A DNA stretch of 64,000 nt from Wuchereria bancrofti (Eukaryota; Nematoda; Chromadorea; Rhabditida; Onchocercidae): NCBI GenBank assembly GCA_005281725.1, contig SSBO01000012.1, positions 4,675,521 to 4,739,520 on the forward strand, in the 5' to 3' direction. Shown here piece after piece: positions 38,298 through 49,487 of the stretch; position 1 is the stretch's first letter; each line of letters starts with the position of its first letter. Under the pieces are notes generated by a model. That model was not told the DNA's origin and ran no database searches. It saw nothing but the letters and a program-made list of their open reading frames with translations. The position numbers and the translations under genes are program-made.

Positions 38298-40929
38298 TTA
38301 AGTATTATTTTTTGCAGATGAAGCTTGAATCGGTAAGTCGAGATCAACTATACCAACTTCATATGTATTTGGCACAAAAATTCCGAATGGTGGGAGCTTT
38401 ATAATTTCACCCGTCTGTCTGTTGCAATAATGCAATATTTGTAAATAAGGTTCCGGATTGTTTGGAATACCAGGAATCCAGTCAATGTCTTCGCCACATC
38501 CATCTAACTGGAACGAACCGTCTTCGCTTGTGAACGTCACTCTAAATAAATAAAATTAAACTCACTGGAAATGGGTACAAAAAAAAAATTTTTTTTTTTA
38601 CCCCACAATTCAAATTGCTTTCTTATCATGAATTCACACCGAACAAACTTTACTTGAGGGTTTGTACGTTTGTTAAGATGAACATTGCAAACACAGTGTA
38701 GCAAGGCACTGCAGCATTTTTTAGGATTGGAAGCGCTATAATTCTTATAAACCGAAGGTGCAATTACAGCTTATCAATTAGTAGTCACAAATTCAAAGAA
38801 ATGTGAGGTAATTTTCTCTTCAAAAACAAAAAATGCCTCATATCTTTATAAGACGTGTATTTAAGCTTCCAAGAGAGAGCACAGAATTACGATATCAGTA
38901 ATCATATCGTTTTATCTGATTCCATATAACAGGTTTTCTTTTCAGCATATGAGAAATATAGCACGCGCACTCATTTCTTTCATGGTGTTTTTTGGCCCAA
39001 TTTTCATCTCTTTTTAGGTTAATTTTCACACTTGAGAGTTAATAAATGGATCTTCCATAAAGATGGAAGCCGTAGAAAACATACTGGAAATGGCTGACAC
39101 ATTTCAGCATTTCTCCTAATTTTCATGTTAATCCTGCTACGAATGATATTCAACATAATATAGATAAGCGATGGTTTAGAGTTCATCAATTTGGAAGGTT
39201 AAAAATATATTATAGGAATTTACAGAAATAATCAATCATTTGCAAAAACAGCAGCATAGGATAGACGGTACAGTGAATGCAAACGACCTAAAAAAAAGAA
39301 ACATTTTAGAGTAAGACAGGATGCTTTCAATATGCTTACGAATCAGTAATACAATTTCCGAGGATAAGATGTTACATCTGTTTCTGTAAGGGAATGGAGG
39401 TGAAAACTAATAAACATTACCAAGAATCAGTGGAGAAACTTCGCAAAGAAACCAATCTATTAACTTTTTTTTTTAATGGAAATAAGATTAACGTAAACGA
39501 CTAGTTTTTTTAAGGATGAAACACACGAGTTCCATGTATGCTTCTGGGAATGAGAGTGAAGGAGAAAGAGGAATAGAGAGGAAAAAAAGAGGAGGACAGA
39601 AAGACCTAAGACGCCAATTCTGCATGTTACTGTAAAATGAAATTTGCAAACAGCACAGACATTCCCCTATTATAAAAAAAGAAATTCAAATATTTGATTG
39701 GCAACTTATATGAAAATGTAAATAGTCAGAAAAACTATACAAGAGCAACACGTGTTATTCAGATAAATGAAAGAAGACCTCAAAAAGTTCGATTTGTACC
39801 ACCACCAGTTCAATCCCCATGTAATTTCAGTGTTGATAATGAATAACATCGTATACTCCCTATTGAAATGCGTAGACTGCTTTAGTTCACCTCATTTCCA
39901 CTAACCAAAACTGCAAACAAGCCGACGAAGCACTGTGGAACCTTGCTTACATGATATACTACAAATTTGTTTATCTCTATTGCAAAATTCTCATAATCTG
40001 ACTGGTTCCTAATGTTATCTAACAAAGTGCTGGATAATCATCTCCTCCTTCATTCCCATCCCTCAAATATTAGGAAACAAAGCACAAATTTTGAAATGGT
40101 TTAAAGTGTTTTTATTAAAGTACAACCGGCAGCTTTAAAGTTGTAGCGAAAGTACAGCGAGATTAGTTGACCAAGCAAAATAAACCAAACAAAAAATTTA
40201 TGAAGATGACATCCCGTTACTAATGCATGCTTTATTAAGTGATTCTAGCTGCATATACTCGCACCGATGTTGCACTGAACTAGGACAGTTCTCAGTTCCA
40301 AAAGCGACAAGAATACGTCAACTAACCCCATTAAATCATCAGGATCAATAATCTTGGCAATTGATAGCCCATCTCGATCGTAAACTCGTACTTCAACATT
40401 CAAATTTCTTGAAGGATCCTTATGACAACGTACGGTGCCGTGTATCCAAACACATTTATGTCCTGCATAAGCAAGTTGCATCAGCAGCACAACCCAAACA
40501 TTTAGAAATAACAAATGCCTGAAATTCACAAACTACAAAGGTTAGTAGCATGTATAAGTTGCAAGATAAACATCTTAACTACAAACTGATTTGAAGTTTT
40601 GCTCTTTGCCGAAAAAGATAAAGAAAACTTTTGCAACATAAATCCAATTTTTGGTAAAATAAAGTAGGCAGATCATCAGGATTTCTATGAAATCATTAGA
40701 AATCCATGAACTTGATCTGCAGTAGCATAATTCGTAACTGAGAACGAATTACTGGCAAATACGTCAGCATATGATATGCTGGCTTCTCAGCATGTTTAAA
40801 ATTCTGGGTTTAAGGGAGAAATGCATTAAACCAAGTTATACCAAACCACTTACGGGACGCTGATGATGTGACCCGTTAAAGCCTTATGACATGATGAAAC
40901 AAAATAGTGAGTAAAACAAACTTTTGCAT
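38298..40929 (-). CDS. Transthyretin-like (TTR-52/TTR family) secreted protein
   Basis: Nematode transthyretin-like family member, about 147 residues. Main exons are 40518-40327 and 38541-38298; an 8-nt first exon at 40929-40922 (ATGCAAAA, then gtttgt) supplies the start and joins in frame to give MQKHLLFLNVWVVLLMQLAY as a signal peptide cleaved after AYA. Mature protein: CVWIHGTVRCHKD, the VEVRVYDRD strand, DPDDL, then FTSEDGSFQLDG, NPEPYLQILHYCN and a C-terminal YEVGIVDLDLP, the usual order of the family's beta-sandwich motifs with two cysteines in the usual places. Family members are secreted and numerous in nematodes; some bridge phosphatidylserine or act in host contact, but no specific role follows from sequence. 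The long intron (about 1.8 kb) is unusual. The microexon start is inferred; without it the nearest in-frame ATG is inside the signal peptide. Confidence 0.82.
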
Positions 40930-43900
40930 TGCACAAGCTTTCCTAACTGAAGCGGTGAAAGAAACCACGGTATTATAACTGCAACAAAAAGAATCTTTAT
41001 TGGCAGAAGAATCAGAAAACATCACTTAATTCATGTCGTGCTATTTCATAAATAGAAAACTCAATGAAAAGTTATCTCCCTTGACATATTTCCTTCGCAC
41101 AAAAATTACTACGCCCACTTTAGAAAACAGCGGAAAATCCACAACTAATCAAGTTCAAAACTCAAGACGAAAATACCGTCACAAGATATTTCACCGAACG
41201 CAAAATGCAAGAACACCAGCTCTACCATATCATTCTTCAAAACTTTCTCCAACTAGGTCGATTTTCAAAAAGCTAATTGAAGAACGGCTCTAATAAGCAT
41301 TCACGAAAGTTAATTTTCGAATTTTTGCAAGCACTGAAAAAATGTATCGATATGGTCATTTCAACTGACAAACAAGAACCCATGAGGAAGGATGAATGTC
41401 GGCCATTAAAGATTGGCATAGTCAAAAAAAGAATGAAGCAATCACGAAACTATTTACTGAAACACAAGAATGAACAGGTTTTCAAAAAGTACAAGGAAAA
41501 GAAACTGAGATACTCATTTACAAAGGTACGTGCGAAAACTAATCCAATGACTAGAGATAAGAAAAAAAAAGTTCGTTTCTTAATAAAGGAATTAAGAAGC
41601 TAATACGAGTAAGATCGTATGTGCCGAAAACATACGATTTAGTAGTTGCTCAAAGCATAACACAGTAAAAAGAAAGTATCACTTGCAGGAAACTTAAGAA
41701 TTTCGAAAATTTTGTTAACATATAAGCAGTCTGTAACAAGTATAACAAATCATATCCAATTCTACATAATTCATAGATGACAACATATGATTAAATGGAT
41801 ACTCTATCGCGGAACTTTTTTTAACTTTTTACCTACTTAACAAATAAATTCTGAAAAGTTTCTAGCATCTCTTTCCTTACAGCATGAAACAATACACCAC
41901 ATCATCATAAATTTAAAATTGCAATATATAAATCCCTAACAAGGAAAAGTGTGACAATAATATGAAAAGTGGCCAACAAAACTTTGCGTGAAAGCAAAAA
42001 GTAACACATTCGTGACAACTTATAAGTCCACAAAGAAAATTTTTTTAATTCACTGATCAACTAATAAATCATACTGTCTGGTCTAGTGAGTGATTAATGT
42101 GGTAATCACATGTACGAAGAATGAAAATCTCCAGAGCTGGAAATGCAAAGGTGAAATCGCTTTCTCATGTCTTACGACATAGATGAACGTGAATGTATCT
42201 TAAACGTAGCAACCAGGAATATGCAAAGTAAACACATTATTTATACCAAAAATTTCTGCAAAATTCATAGAATCAAACTAAAACCACTCGAAAACTCAAT
42301 CCGCTAACTCACTAGTTCAGAAATGGGAACCCTTAAGGTAAGCGGGAACCATTAACAATTAAAGCTGAGTAATTCATTTAATGGTATTGCAAAGCCCTTT
42401 CGGATGCCAGAAGACTGTATTGAAAAAGGAGTAGCAGATATACTGACTAGACAACTCAATGGCACAAAACAAAAACAAAATAAAATGGAAGAGTTACTTC
42501 TGTTGTTTTTTGATTTCTGGAATCCACTTACGACCATGTGCGCAAACTTCTATATTGAAGTATTCGCCGTTGTTATCACAAACGTAAAAGCCATCATCTA
42601 AAAAAGCAAATAATGTGGCATATGGAAGACATGACAAATAAAGCTAAAACAGCTTTTTGTGAATACAAATGAACTGTTTGCACGGTTCATAGATTCATAT
42701 CGTATTTTGCTGCGATATTTGATATTTGTTAGTTTTTTTCACTAAAACAGTTACTAGAGACTTCTTAAAATAAAGTGCTAGTACAATCTTTTTCGAGTGA
42801 TGCGAGTGAAATGTGTAAAAAAAAGTATATTAAATTAATAAATTCAATGAAATCATTTCAGAAACACATGTGGCCCTGATAACATGCCTAGAAGAAGCAA
42901 GAGAGCACCAAACGATTCATCTAGAAATCAATATCACCGAAAATAAGACATGAACCAAGTATATTCATCACTGCAGTCTAGAAGGTCAATTCAGATCATA
43001 GCACCGGTCAGCAGTACAACAGAGCTTGGAATAAAAAAATCGATCTTCATCCATGATACTCACTCTTCCTACAGCGATTATGAGCACAGTTCTCCGACAG
43101 TCTTAACCAAAGCGTCCTGTTGTCTCAATTTTCCTAAAAAGCTTACAAATACAGTCGCTGCGCTCAAAACAAGCGAGAAGTCCTGAAGAGCAACCGAGGA
43201 AGTCCAACACCTCCATTCCAAAGTAACTTCATCCTTTGGACGATCCTCTAACCATCCTGTCCAACACCAATGTCGGAAATCGAGTGCATGGAATTTAAAG
43301 TGCAGTTTGTGGGGTTGTGAGAGTCACGGAAGTTTCTTAGTTGATATTTTAGGACATCCAAATTCATTGCATTCTCGACAGGAAGCGTTAAAAAAAGATC
43401 GGATGCCAAACGTTTCTTAGTCTCTTTTGCTAATTAGAGACAATATCACTAAGATAACATCTTAACGAGAAGTGTACCTTTTGGTAGTGCATGATGATAA
43501 GGACATATCGAGAAAGTTAAAAGTGGACAGTCACAATCCATCTCATCAAAAAAGCATGACGATGCTCATGATTAGTCAGCGACACAATCGCATTTTCACA
43601 TCATATAGCGTTAACAAAACGTTATGGTAAACAGAAACTTGGTAGAATGCTAATCATTTATTAGGCGGTTTCTATGAACCAGACTTTAATAAAGAAAACT
43701 GCATGGTTATTTAGATACGAAGGTGTGACCTTTCCGTCAAACACATAAATGAAGGGGTTTGGAAGTCACACAGTTGAGCGTAGCCAGCAATAATGTGATA
43801 TAATATAGATTGAAAATAAACGAGTGCGGCTCTTTCACCATTGGTCAGGACTGATCGAGCTTTGTTGAATCCTTAAATTGCGATAAGCAGTGAAGATCTC

Positions 43901-45929
43901 GTAAATTTACCTAGAGCCCGACATATCTTGTCTTGAAAATTCTTTCGAAATGTCAGTTAAAGATTTGAAAAACATCGAAACAGCAGACATAGATTATGAG
44001 TGAACTGGATGAAGAACAATTCAATGAGCTATATTTGAAGCAAAAATAAAAGGATAAGTAGGACGAAGAAAGATGCCTTACTCATTTTCAAGTGTATTTG
44101 CAGAAATTATTAGGAAGGCTGGTAAAACATATGGAAGAACACAAAAAATTGTTTTATTATTTGAGTTTTACTTCATTTTGTCTTTCTTTGCTTACTGCTT
44201 TTCAAAAAAGTATCAGAAGTGCAATTGCACTTGTAAAAACTTTGTTTGCAGAGCATGAATAAACGATGCAATCAATTTGCATTAACTTTCGCAGTTTGTA
44301 TTGCAACTCTCTAATGATTTTTCCCTATTTGCAGAAATTATTTGTATCATCTAACTTAAAGCCGACAGTCTCAAAAAAAAGCTGCGGTAAACGATGATAC
44401 ATCTCAATAACGACTGCAGAATTCAGGTCAGCAAAAGTTTGCTGGAGTTAGAAGAGATAGTAGGAAGGTGCTTAGCCAAAGAGTGCCAAGAAAAGTTGAA
44501 ATTCCAACTGTTTCTAAAAAGCAAAATAATTCTGCTGCATCTGAGAAAAACTTCTTCAGATAAAGAGCAAGTCTGAGCAAATTAAAGAAGGAGTTAAGCA
44601 AACTGTCAGTCTTGAGATTCAAATTAAAACTCTACAGAATAGACAAATGATCTGCGAAAGAAAATTCATAAACCTGAGCAATATAATAAATTATGTTAGA
44701 AAGTCAAAAAAAAAACATAAGATTGAAGAAAGGAGCTTAGTTAAATGGAGAGCTAGACTTGATAAAGGGTTTTAAAATGATAAAGGCTTAGGAATTTTAG
44801 GTTTTGTAAATAAATCTCGTGATACAAATCAAAACTTTACTGCAAAATAATGGCAAGGGGAAGAAAAGAGCTAAAAAAAATGTATAAAGACTGAAAGAGT
44901 GAAATGAGGAAAAGTAAAAAAGTTTTGTTTCAGAAACTGATTAGTATACTTGTAAATTAAAAGAGGGCAGAACTGCATCATCCGATTAATTATGAAATTT
45001 GTACAAACAGTGCAACAGCCATGGCAAGCCTCAAATGGAAATGTTTAATAGACTGTACGAACGCTTTACAATTTGCAGGTAATTTGTGTGACAGGTGGTA
45101 CTATGCCGTTACTACAGCACTTATACAACAAGTTAACTAACTTTATCTCTAAATCTTAATGTGGTAAAGCTTCTATTTTTAGCTTGTTAAGCTCTCTCTT
45201 TTGTTATAGTTCTCCAAGCTGAACATCTCTAATCCTGTTGACACAAACTTTACGCTGTATTGTTATGAAGATACTCAAATATCTTAAGACAGTTAACATG
45301 CATCTAGACCAAACAGGATACATTACCCAGAATATACATTACTTCAAAGTAGTTAACTATTCATTAGTTGTAAAAGTTGCTATCCGATAAATGTTCTGAT
45401 CTAATTCTGTTTCGGCTCTTAACGAATTTGTGTGTGATGTGATCTATCAGCACACATTTTTCAAAGCCCGTAGATATTGCAACATTATTCGCCAATTTTA
45501 AGCTTAAAAAAACTCTTGACTACATTTAAGGGACAAAATAACATTCAAGAGGAATTTTTCTGAAGGAAATTTATATTATTCCATTACATTTGTCTCAGAA
45601 GACCACGAGAGACAAAATCGGAAGGTTCGTCATGCAAAAATAATCAACACGTTAAAGTTGGCTCGCATCAACACGTAAGATTTAAGAATAATTTTTTGCT
45701 AGGAAAGTTAATCATTAAGCGTACAAGCTAAATTCCATCCATCGGTAGCAAAGAAGGGAATTTATCGATCATATTGCTTGACAGTCATATATTATTTCAA
45801 AAAAAAAAAAAAAAGATTTTCTCTCAAATATTTAAATAACGATAAACCTCGCAAAAAATGTGTATCCTTCCACGAAGCAGAAATTTTCCTAACTTCTACA
45901 AACTGTACAGGTTGAACATTGAAAAACGA
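40930..45929. other. Gene-poor stretch with possible decayed coding pieces
   Basis: Lys/Arg-rich plus-strand open stretches at 41033-41293 and about 41280-41603 have no recognised family and no splice partners. At 43960-44750 protein-like pieces alternate between plus frames (SELDEEQFNELYLKQ near 43995, RKVLSQRVPRKVEIPTVSKK near 44460, then LKKELSKL). This looks like a dead gene or retroelement remnant with coiled-coil character. Elsewhere only AT-rich sequence. Confidence 0.35.
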
Positions 45930-46330
45930 ACTCAAGTGCTGAACTACGTTAACTGATGTCTTTTACCGCTAGTCAACTAGTAAATAGATTTGCTTGTAAA
46001 CCAGGTCAATAGCTCTTTGTTAGACCGATTACTCTCTCGGCAAGTCAACCTCTTATTGTAAATCATATACTTTGTTTAGGCATATTGCTTGCTATATAAG
46101 AAAGTCACTTATGTTCAACAGTTCAGTGTAGTTTTACCAAGAATCAATTACGAACGTCAACACGCGCTCGCCAACTCAATCCCCTATTTAATTTATTCTT
46201 TTCTTCATCTCATATTAGCAGGCAAATATTACGAACTTATAAGTATATTCTCGGTATAGATTTGTATCGTGGTTACTAGCGAATAAAATCGTTACAATAG
46301 ACCCTTCATTCAACGAATTCGTCTATACCA
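45930..46330 (+). mobile_element. LTR fragment related to family B in its U3 part
   Basis: 45955-46100 matches the U3 of the family B LTRs in plus orientation (gatttgcttgtaaaccaggt, then ctctttgttagaccgattac) and includes the tatataag box at about 46095. After about 46150 the sequence departs from family B; gaataaaatc near 46281 may be its own polyadenylation signal. The left side is truncated. Confidence 0.65.
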
Positions 46331-47139
46331 ACTACAATAACAAATAAGGAAGGCTCTTGAGCATATGAAAGTCTAATTCGACTCTAAGTTACAAGAGTCA
46401 GACGCTCAAGTTTCACGAAAAGATGTGAATATTACAAAAAATAGCAGCTATTACAAAACCTCTTCATTAAAACTTCATTAACAATTTACTTTATTAACAC
46501 TTTTATCTCAAGCCGTTGAACAAATTCATCCCTATATCAGATAAAAATCTTTTTACTGGATGGCCAAATTTCGACTGCAACACTTGCAAGCATTTTTAAA
46601 AGGCATGAAAAGTGAACGGATAGAAACTGGGAGAAATAAGCAGCAAATGTAGATTATTTTTCAGCACTATCAATTCCTATTTTTTTCAGAATACTAGGCT
46701 GCATCGGGGCGAACATCTTAGCATCTTAACATCTCTTAGCATCTGCATGAGGATCGCAGATTTAATCAGAGCATGCAAATCGCTGTGAATTCGAAATCAA
46801 ATTTAATGCTAGAATAATTCATTAACATTTACTATGTCATCTTGTTAATATTTCAAAAAGGACAAGTATTTTCTAACTTGACAACTGTTTTCACATCATG
46901 TTTTCTTTAACTGTTTTCACTAAGTATCATAAATAAAAGATAAAGTTGCATGTGAAAAATCTTAGGTTTTCCAAAAGATTTTTGAAATTTTGACTTTCAG
47001 AATTCTTTAGGAAGGTCTTTTCTAGAAGTTTTTTTCTAAATCCTAAAGAACTTGAATCACAGAATCTAAATTTGTCGCTCGTTAATTGTAGATTTTAATG
47101 GTTTAATCAAATATTTTCAAATTCTTCAATTAAAAAGAA

Positions 47140-48060
47140 AGTGTGTTGGTTGTATGCTCCTAGGTCTCAGATATCATTACTTCAGAAAAGCAATAAAATA
47201 GATTGGAACCATTTATCCAAAAGGAAAATTCAAATATTGGCAACTTTCTGTACTACTAGGAACTCATTGAGTTTAGGTTACATCGCTTTCTCATCTTGTA
47301 TTGATGTTTCTTATGATATTTCACAAAAATTGTGGTTTTAAATTCCATTGATCAGCAAAAGAACTTATTATGGGAAAGAGAATTAATAACACTAATAGTA
47401 GAAATAGAAGATATGTTAAAGATTCAGCCACTGACTTACATAAACTTTGAAGATTGCGTAATCATAGATTCAATTGATTTCATTTCGCCTAACGCTTCAC
47501 TCGCTGCTCCGGCTAAGGACAATGATCAGGAAGAATTTTCTCCCCACAAATTAAATGAGAAAAACTTATTAGGTATTGATCAAGCCTCAAGGCCTTGGAT
47601 ACATTTTTGGGTGTGTGAGATATAGGAAAAAACATTTTGGGATAGAGCAGTAAGTATTTAACCATTCCTTAAGAACGAACTAAAAGCGAACACTCTTCTC
47701 CAAGAAATATAGTAACAAGAACACCCCATGAGGAGGTATTATTCAGCGAACCAGAACTTCTTCGAGGTGTATGGAAATTAGCCAGGATTAAAGAAATTAA
47801 AAAACGGATAAAGAAATTAGAAATATCGCAATGGAATTACCACACGGAAGACTCCTTAACTGATCAGTGAATATACTGTAACCTCTTGAAGTGGTCGGTG
47901 AAGGAAATTCAACAATTCAACGAATGCAGTTCGACAAATCAATTCGAGAAGTTGACGAATAAGAATCTGTCGCTGTAGGAGCTAGAAATGATACAAACGA
48001 GAACTCAAACCAATGCAATCGGTTCTACCTTCTGAAGCTCTTCGTCTTCAGTCGGGAACG
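47140..48060 (+). mobile_element. BEL/Pao integrase C-terminal remnant
   Basis: 47332-47620 reads ITLIVEIEDMLKIQPLTYI and IDFISPNASL, the conserved region after the integrase core of BEL/Pao elements. 47720-47900 continues, across frameshifts, with RGVWKLARIKEIKK, VELPHGR and LYPLEVVGEG, the C-terminal domain motifs. It runs directly into the LTR at 48061, so this is the 3' end of an element. The upstream part of pol is absent. Confidence 0.85.
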
Positions 48061-48470
48061 TCGGAAAAACCGAATTATAATATGAAGTAAGATTATATCA
48101 GATCCATAGAACTAAAGATTGTGTTATTTGAACATTCTTTAGAAAAATGTCCCAATTTCACATAAGAAATTCATTCATCCAATATTCATCTTCCATGTAG
48201 CCGAGCTGTGTTGATATTTGTCCCCAATTGGATAGTTTACAATTACCAGCTCCTTATTTAGTTGACCTTCTTTACGAAATTGTAAATCATGCTTCTTAGT
48301 TAATGCTTACTATATAGTTATACCGTTTATCTGGGTTAGGTTTTCAGGATAGCAGTCTAACATTTACTGCTTTCCTACAACTATTTCCTTAAGCTTTCTG
48401 ATATTATGATAATCTTTATCTCAATAAAACAAAGATTGGTCAACATCGCATTCTCTGCAAATCAAAATAG
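48061..48470 (+). mobile_element. 3' LTR (partial), family A
   Basis: Begins tcggaaaaaccgaattataa like the 5' LTR at 27914, and stays alignable through the tatata box near 48310 to caataaaacaaagattggtc near 48420. Similarity by eye is roughly four in five bases, with indels. The 3' end is blurred beyond about 48470. Confidence 0.75.
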
Positions 48471-48875
48471 ATATATTATGTTATAGACGAGTGACATGTA
48501 ATCTCGATTAACCATAGTATGTTTAGGAAATAATAATCATTGAAATAGAATGCAATGGGATTCACTGTAAATGTGGAATCAGACAAGTTGAACAGGTTTA
48601 AAATGATTGTGTTTGAACAAAGTGATTACACCTCAATACTATCTAAAAGATCGAGTAGTAAGCCCAGTTGACTTCAATTTTTGTTATATAAATAGGCTGA
48701 AATCACAAAGCTATAGTTAACCCAACTGGGAGGAATTGATTTGCAATGAGAAAAACAAAATCAGCTTTTGTTCATGGGAAAGGAAGTATAAATAATGGAT
48801 TGGTAGCGAGATAATGATTGATGGGGCAGATACTTCGGACTGCTATGCAGGATGAAATCTGGTGTTACCAGATTG

Positions 48876-49482
48876 TGTCGTGGAAGATTTGAAAATTTAA
48901 TTATTTTGGGTGCTGATCTTAGGGAGATTCGTTGGATGTAGATGTAAATATATGAAGCAACAGAGGAAAATAATAATTCCTTTATTAGCAGAATCAATAG
49001 TACAATAACTTGAGAGAGAGGAATTGAAGGTGAACTCTACTAGTTCTTGGTAAAAACACACAATACCCCTTGAACAAGGCTGACCTCCTTATATAGCAAG
49101 CATTATGCATAAACAAAGTATATGATTTACAATATGAGGTTGACCTGCCGAAAGAGTAATTCGTCTAACAAAGAGCTATTGACCTGGTTTACAAGCAGAT
49201 CTAATTACTAGTTGACAAGCCACAAAGGAAATCAGTTAAGCAAATGTTGTTAACCTCGTAGATTCAAGCATAATTTACATTTAGTGGCGACACAAAAATG
49301 AAGTCAACTAAATGAGGAGCTGATACCGTGTAAACAATATAGGAAAGATTTACAGACTAAACATAAGATTGGAAACAAAGGAATAAACACTATTTGCAAA
49401 GATTTTATAGCACATCTTTCTTCCTGATACTCTCGACTCTCATATAATATTTTAGAGTTTCGCAATATTAAAATCCACGACA
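48876..49482 (-). mobile_element. Solo LTR, family B, with target duplication GATTG
   Basis: A 607-bp LTR in minus orientation with perfect inverted termini TGTCGTGGA and TCCACGACA. GATTG flanks it at 48871-48875 and 49483-49487. 49140-49422 is identical to 26880-27162, and 48961-49146 is identical (one base indel) to the reverse complement of 29681-29867, so it is a mosaic of the other two copies. No internal retroelement sequence adjoins it. Confidence 0.92.
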
Positions 49483-49487
49483 GATTG

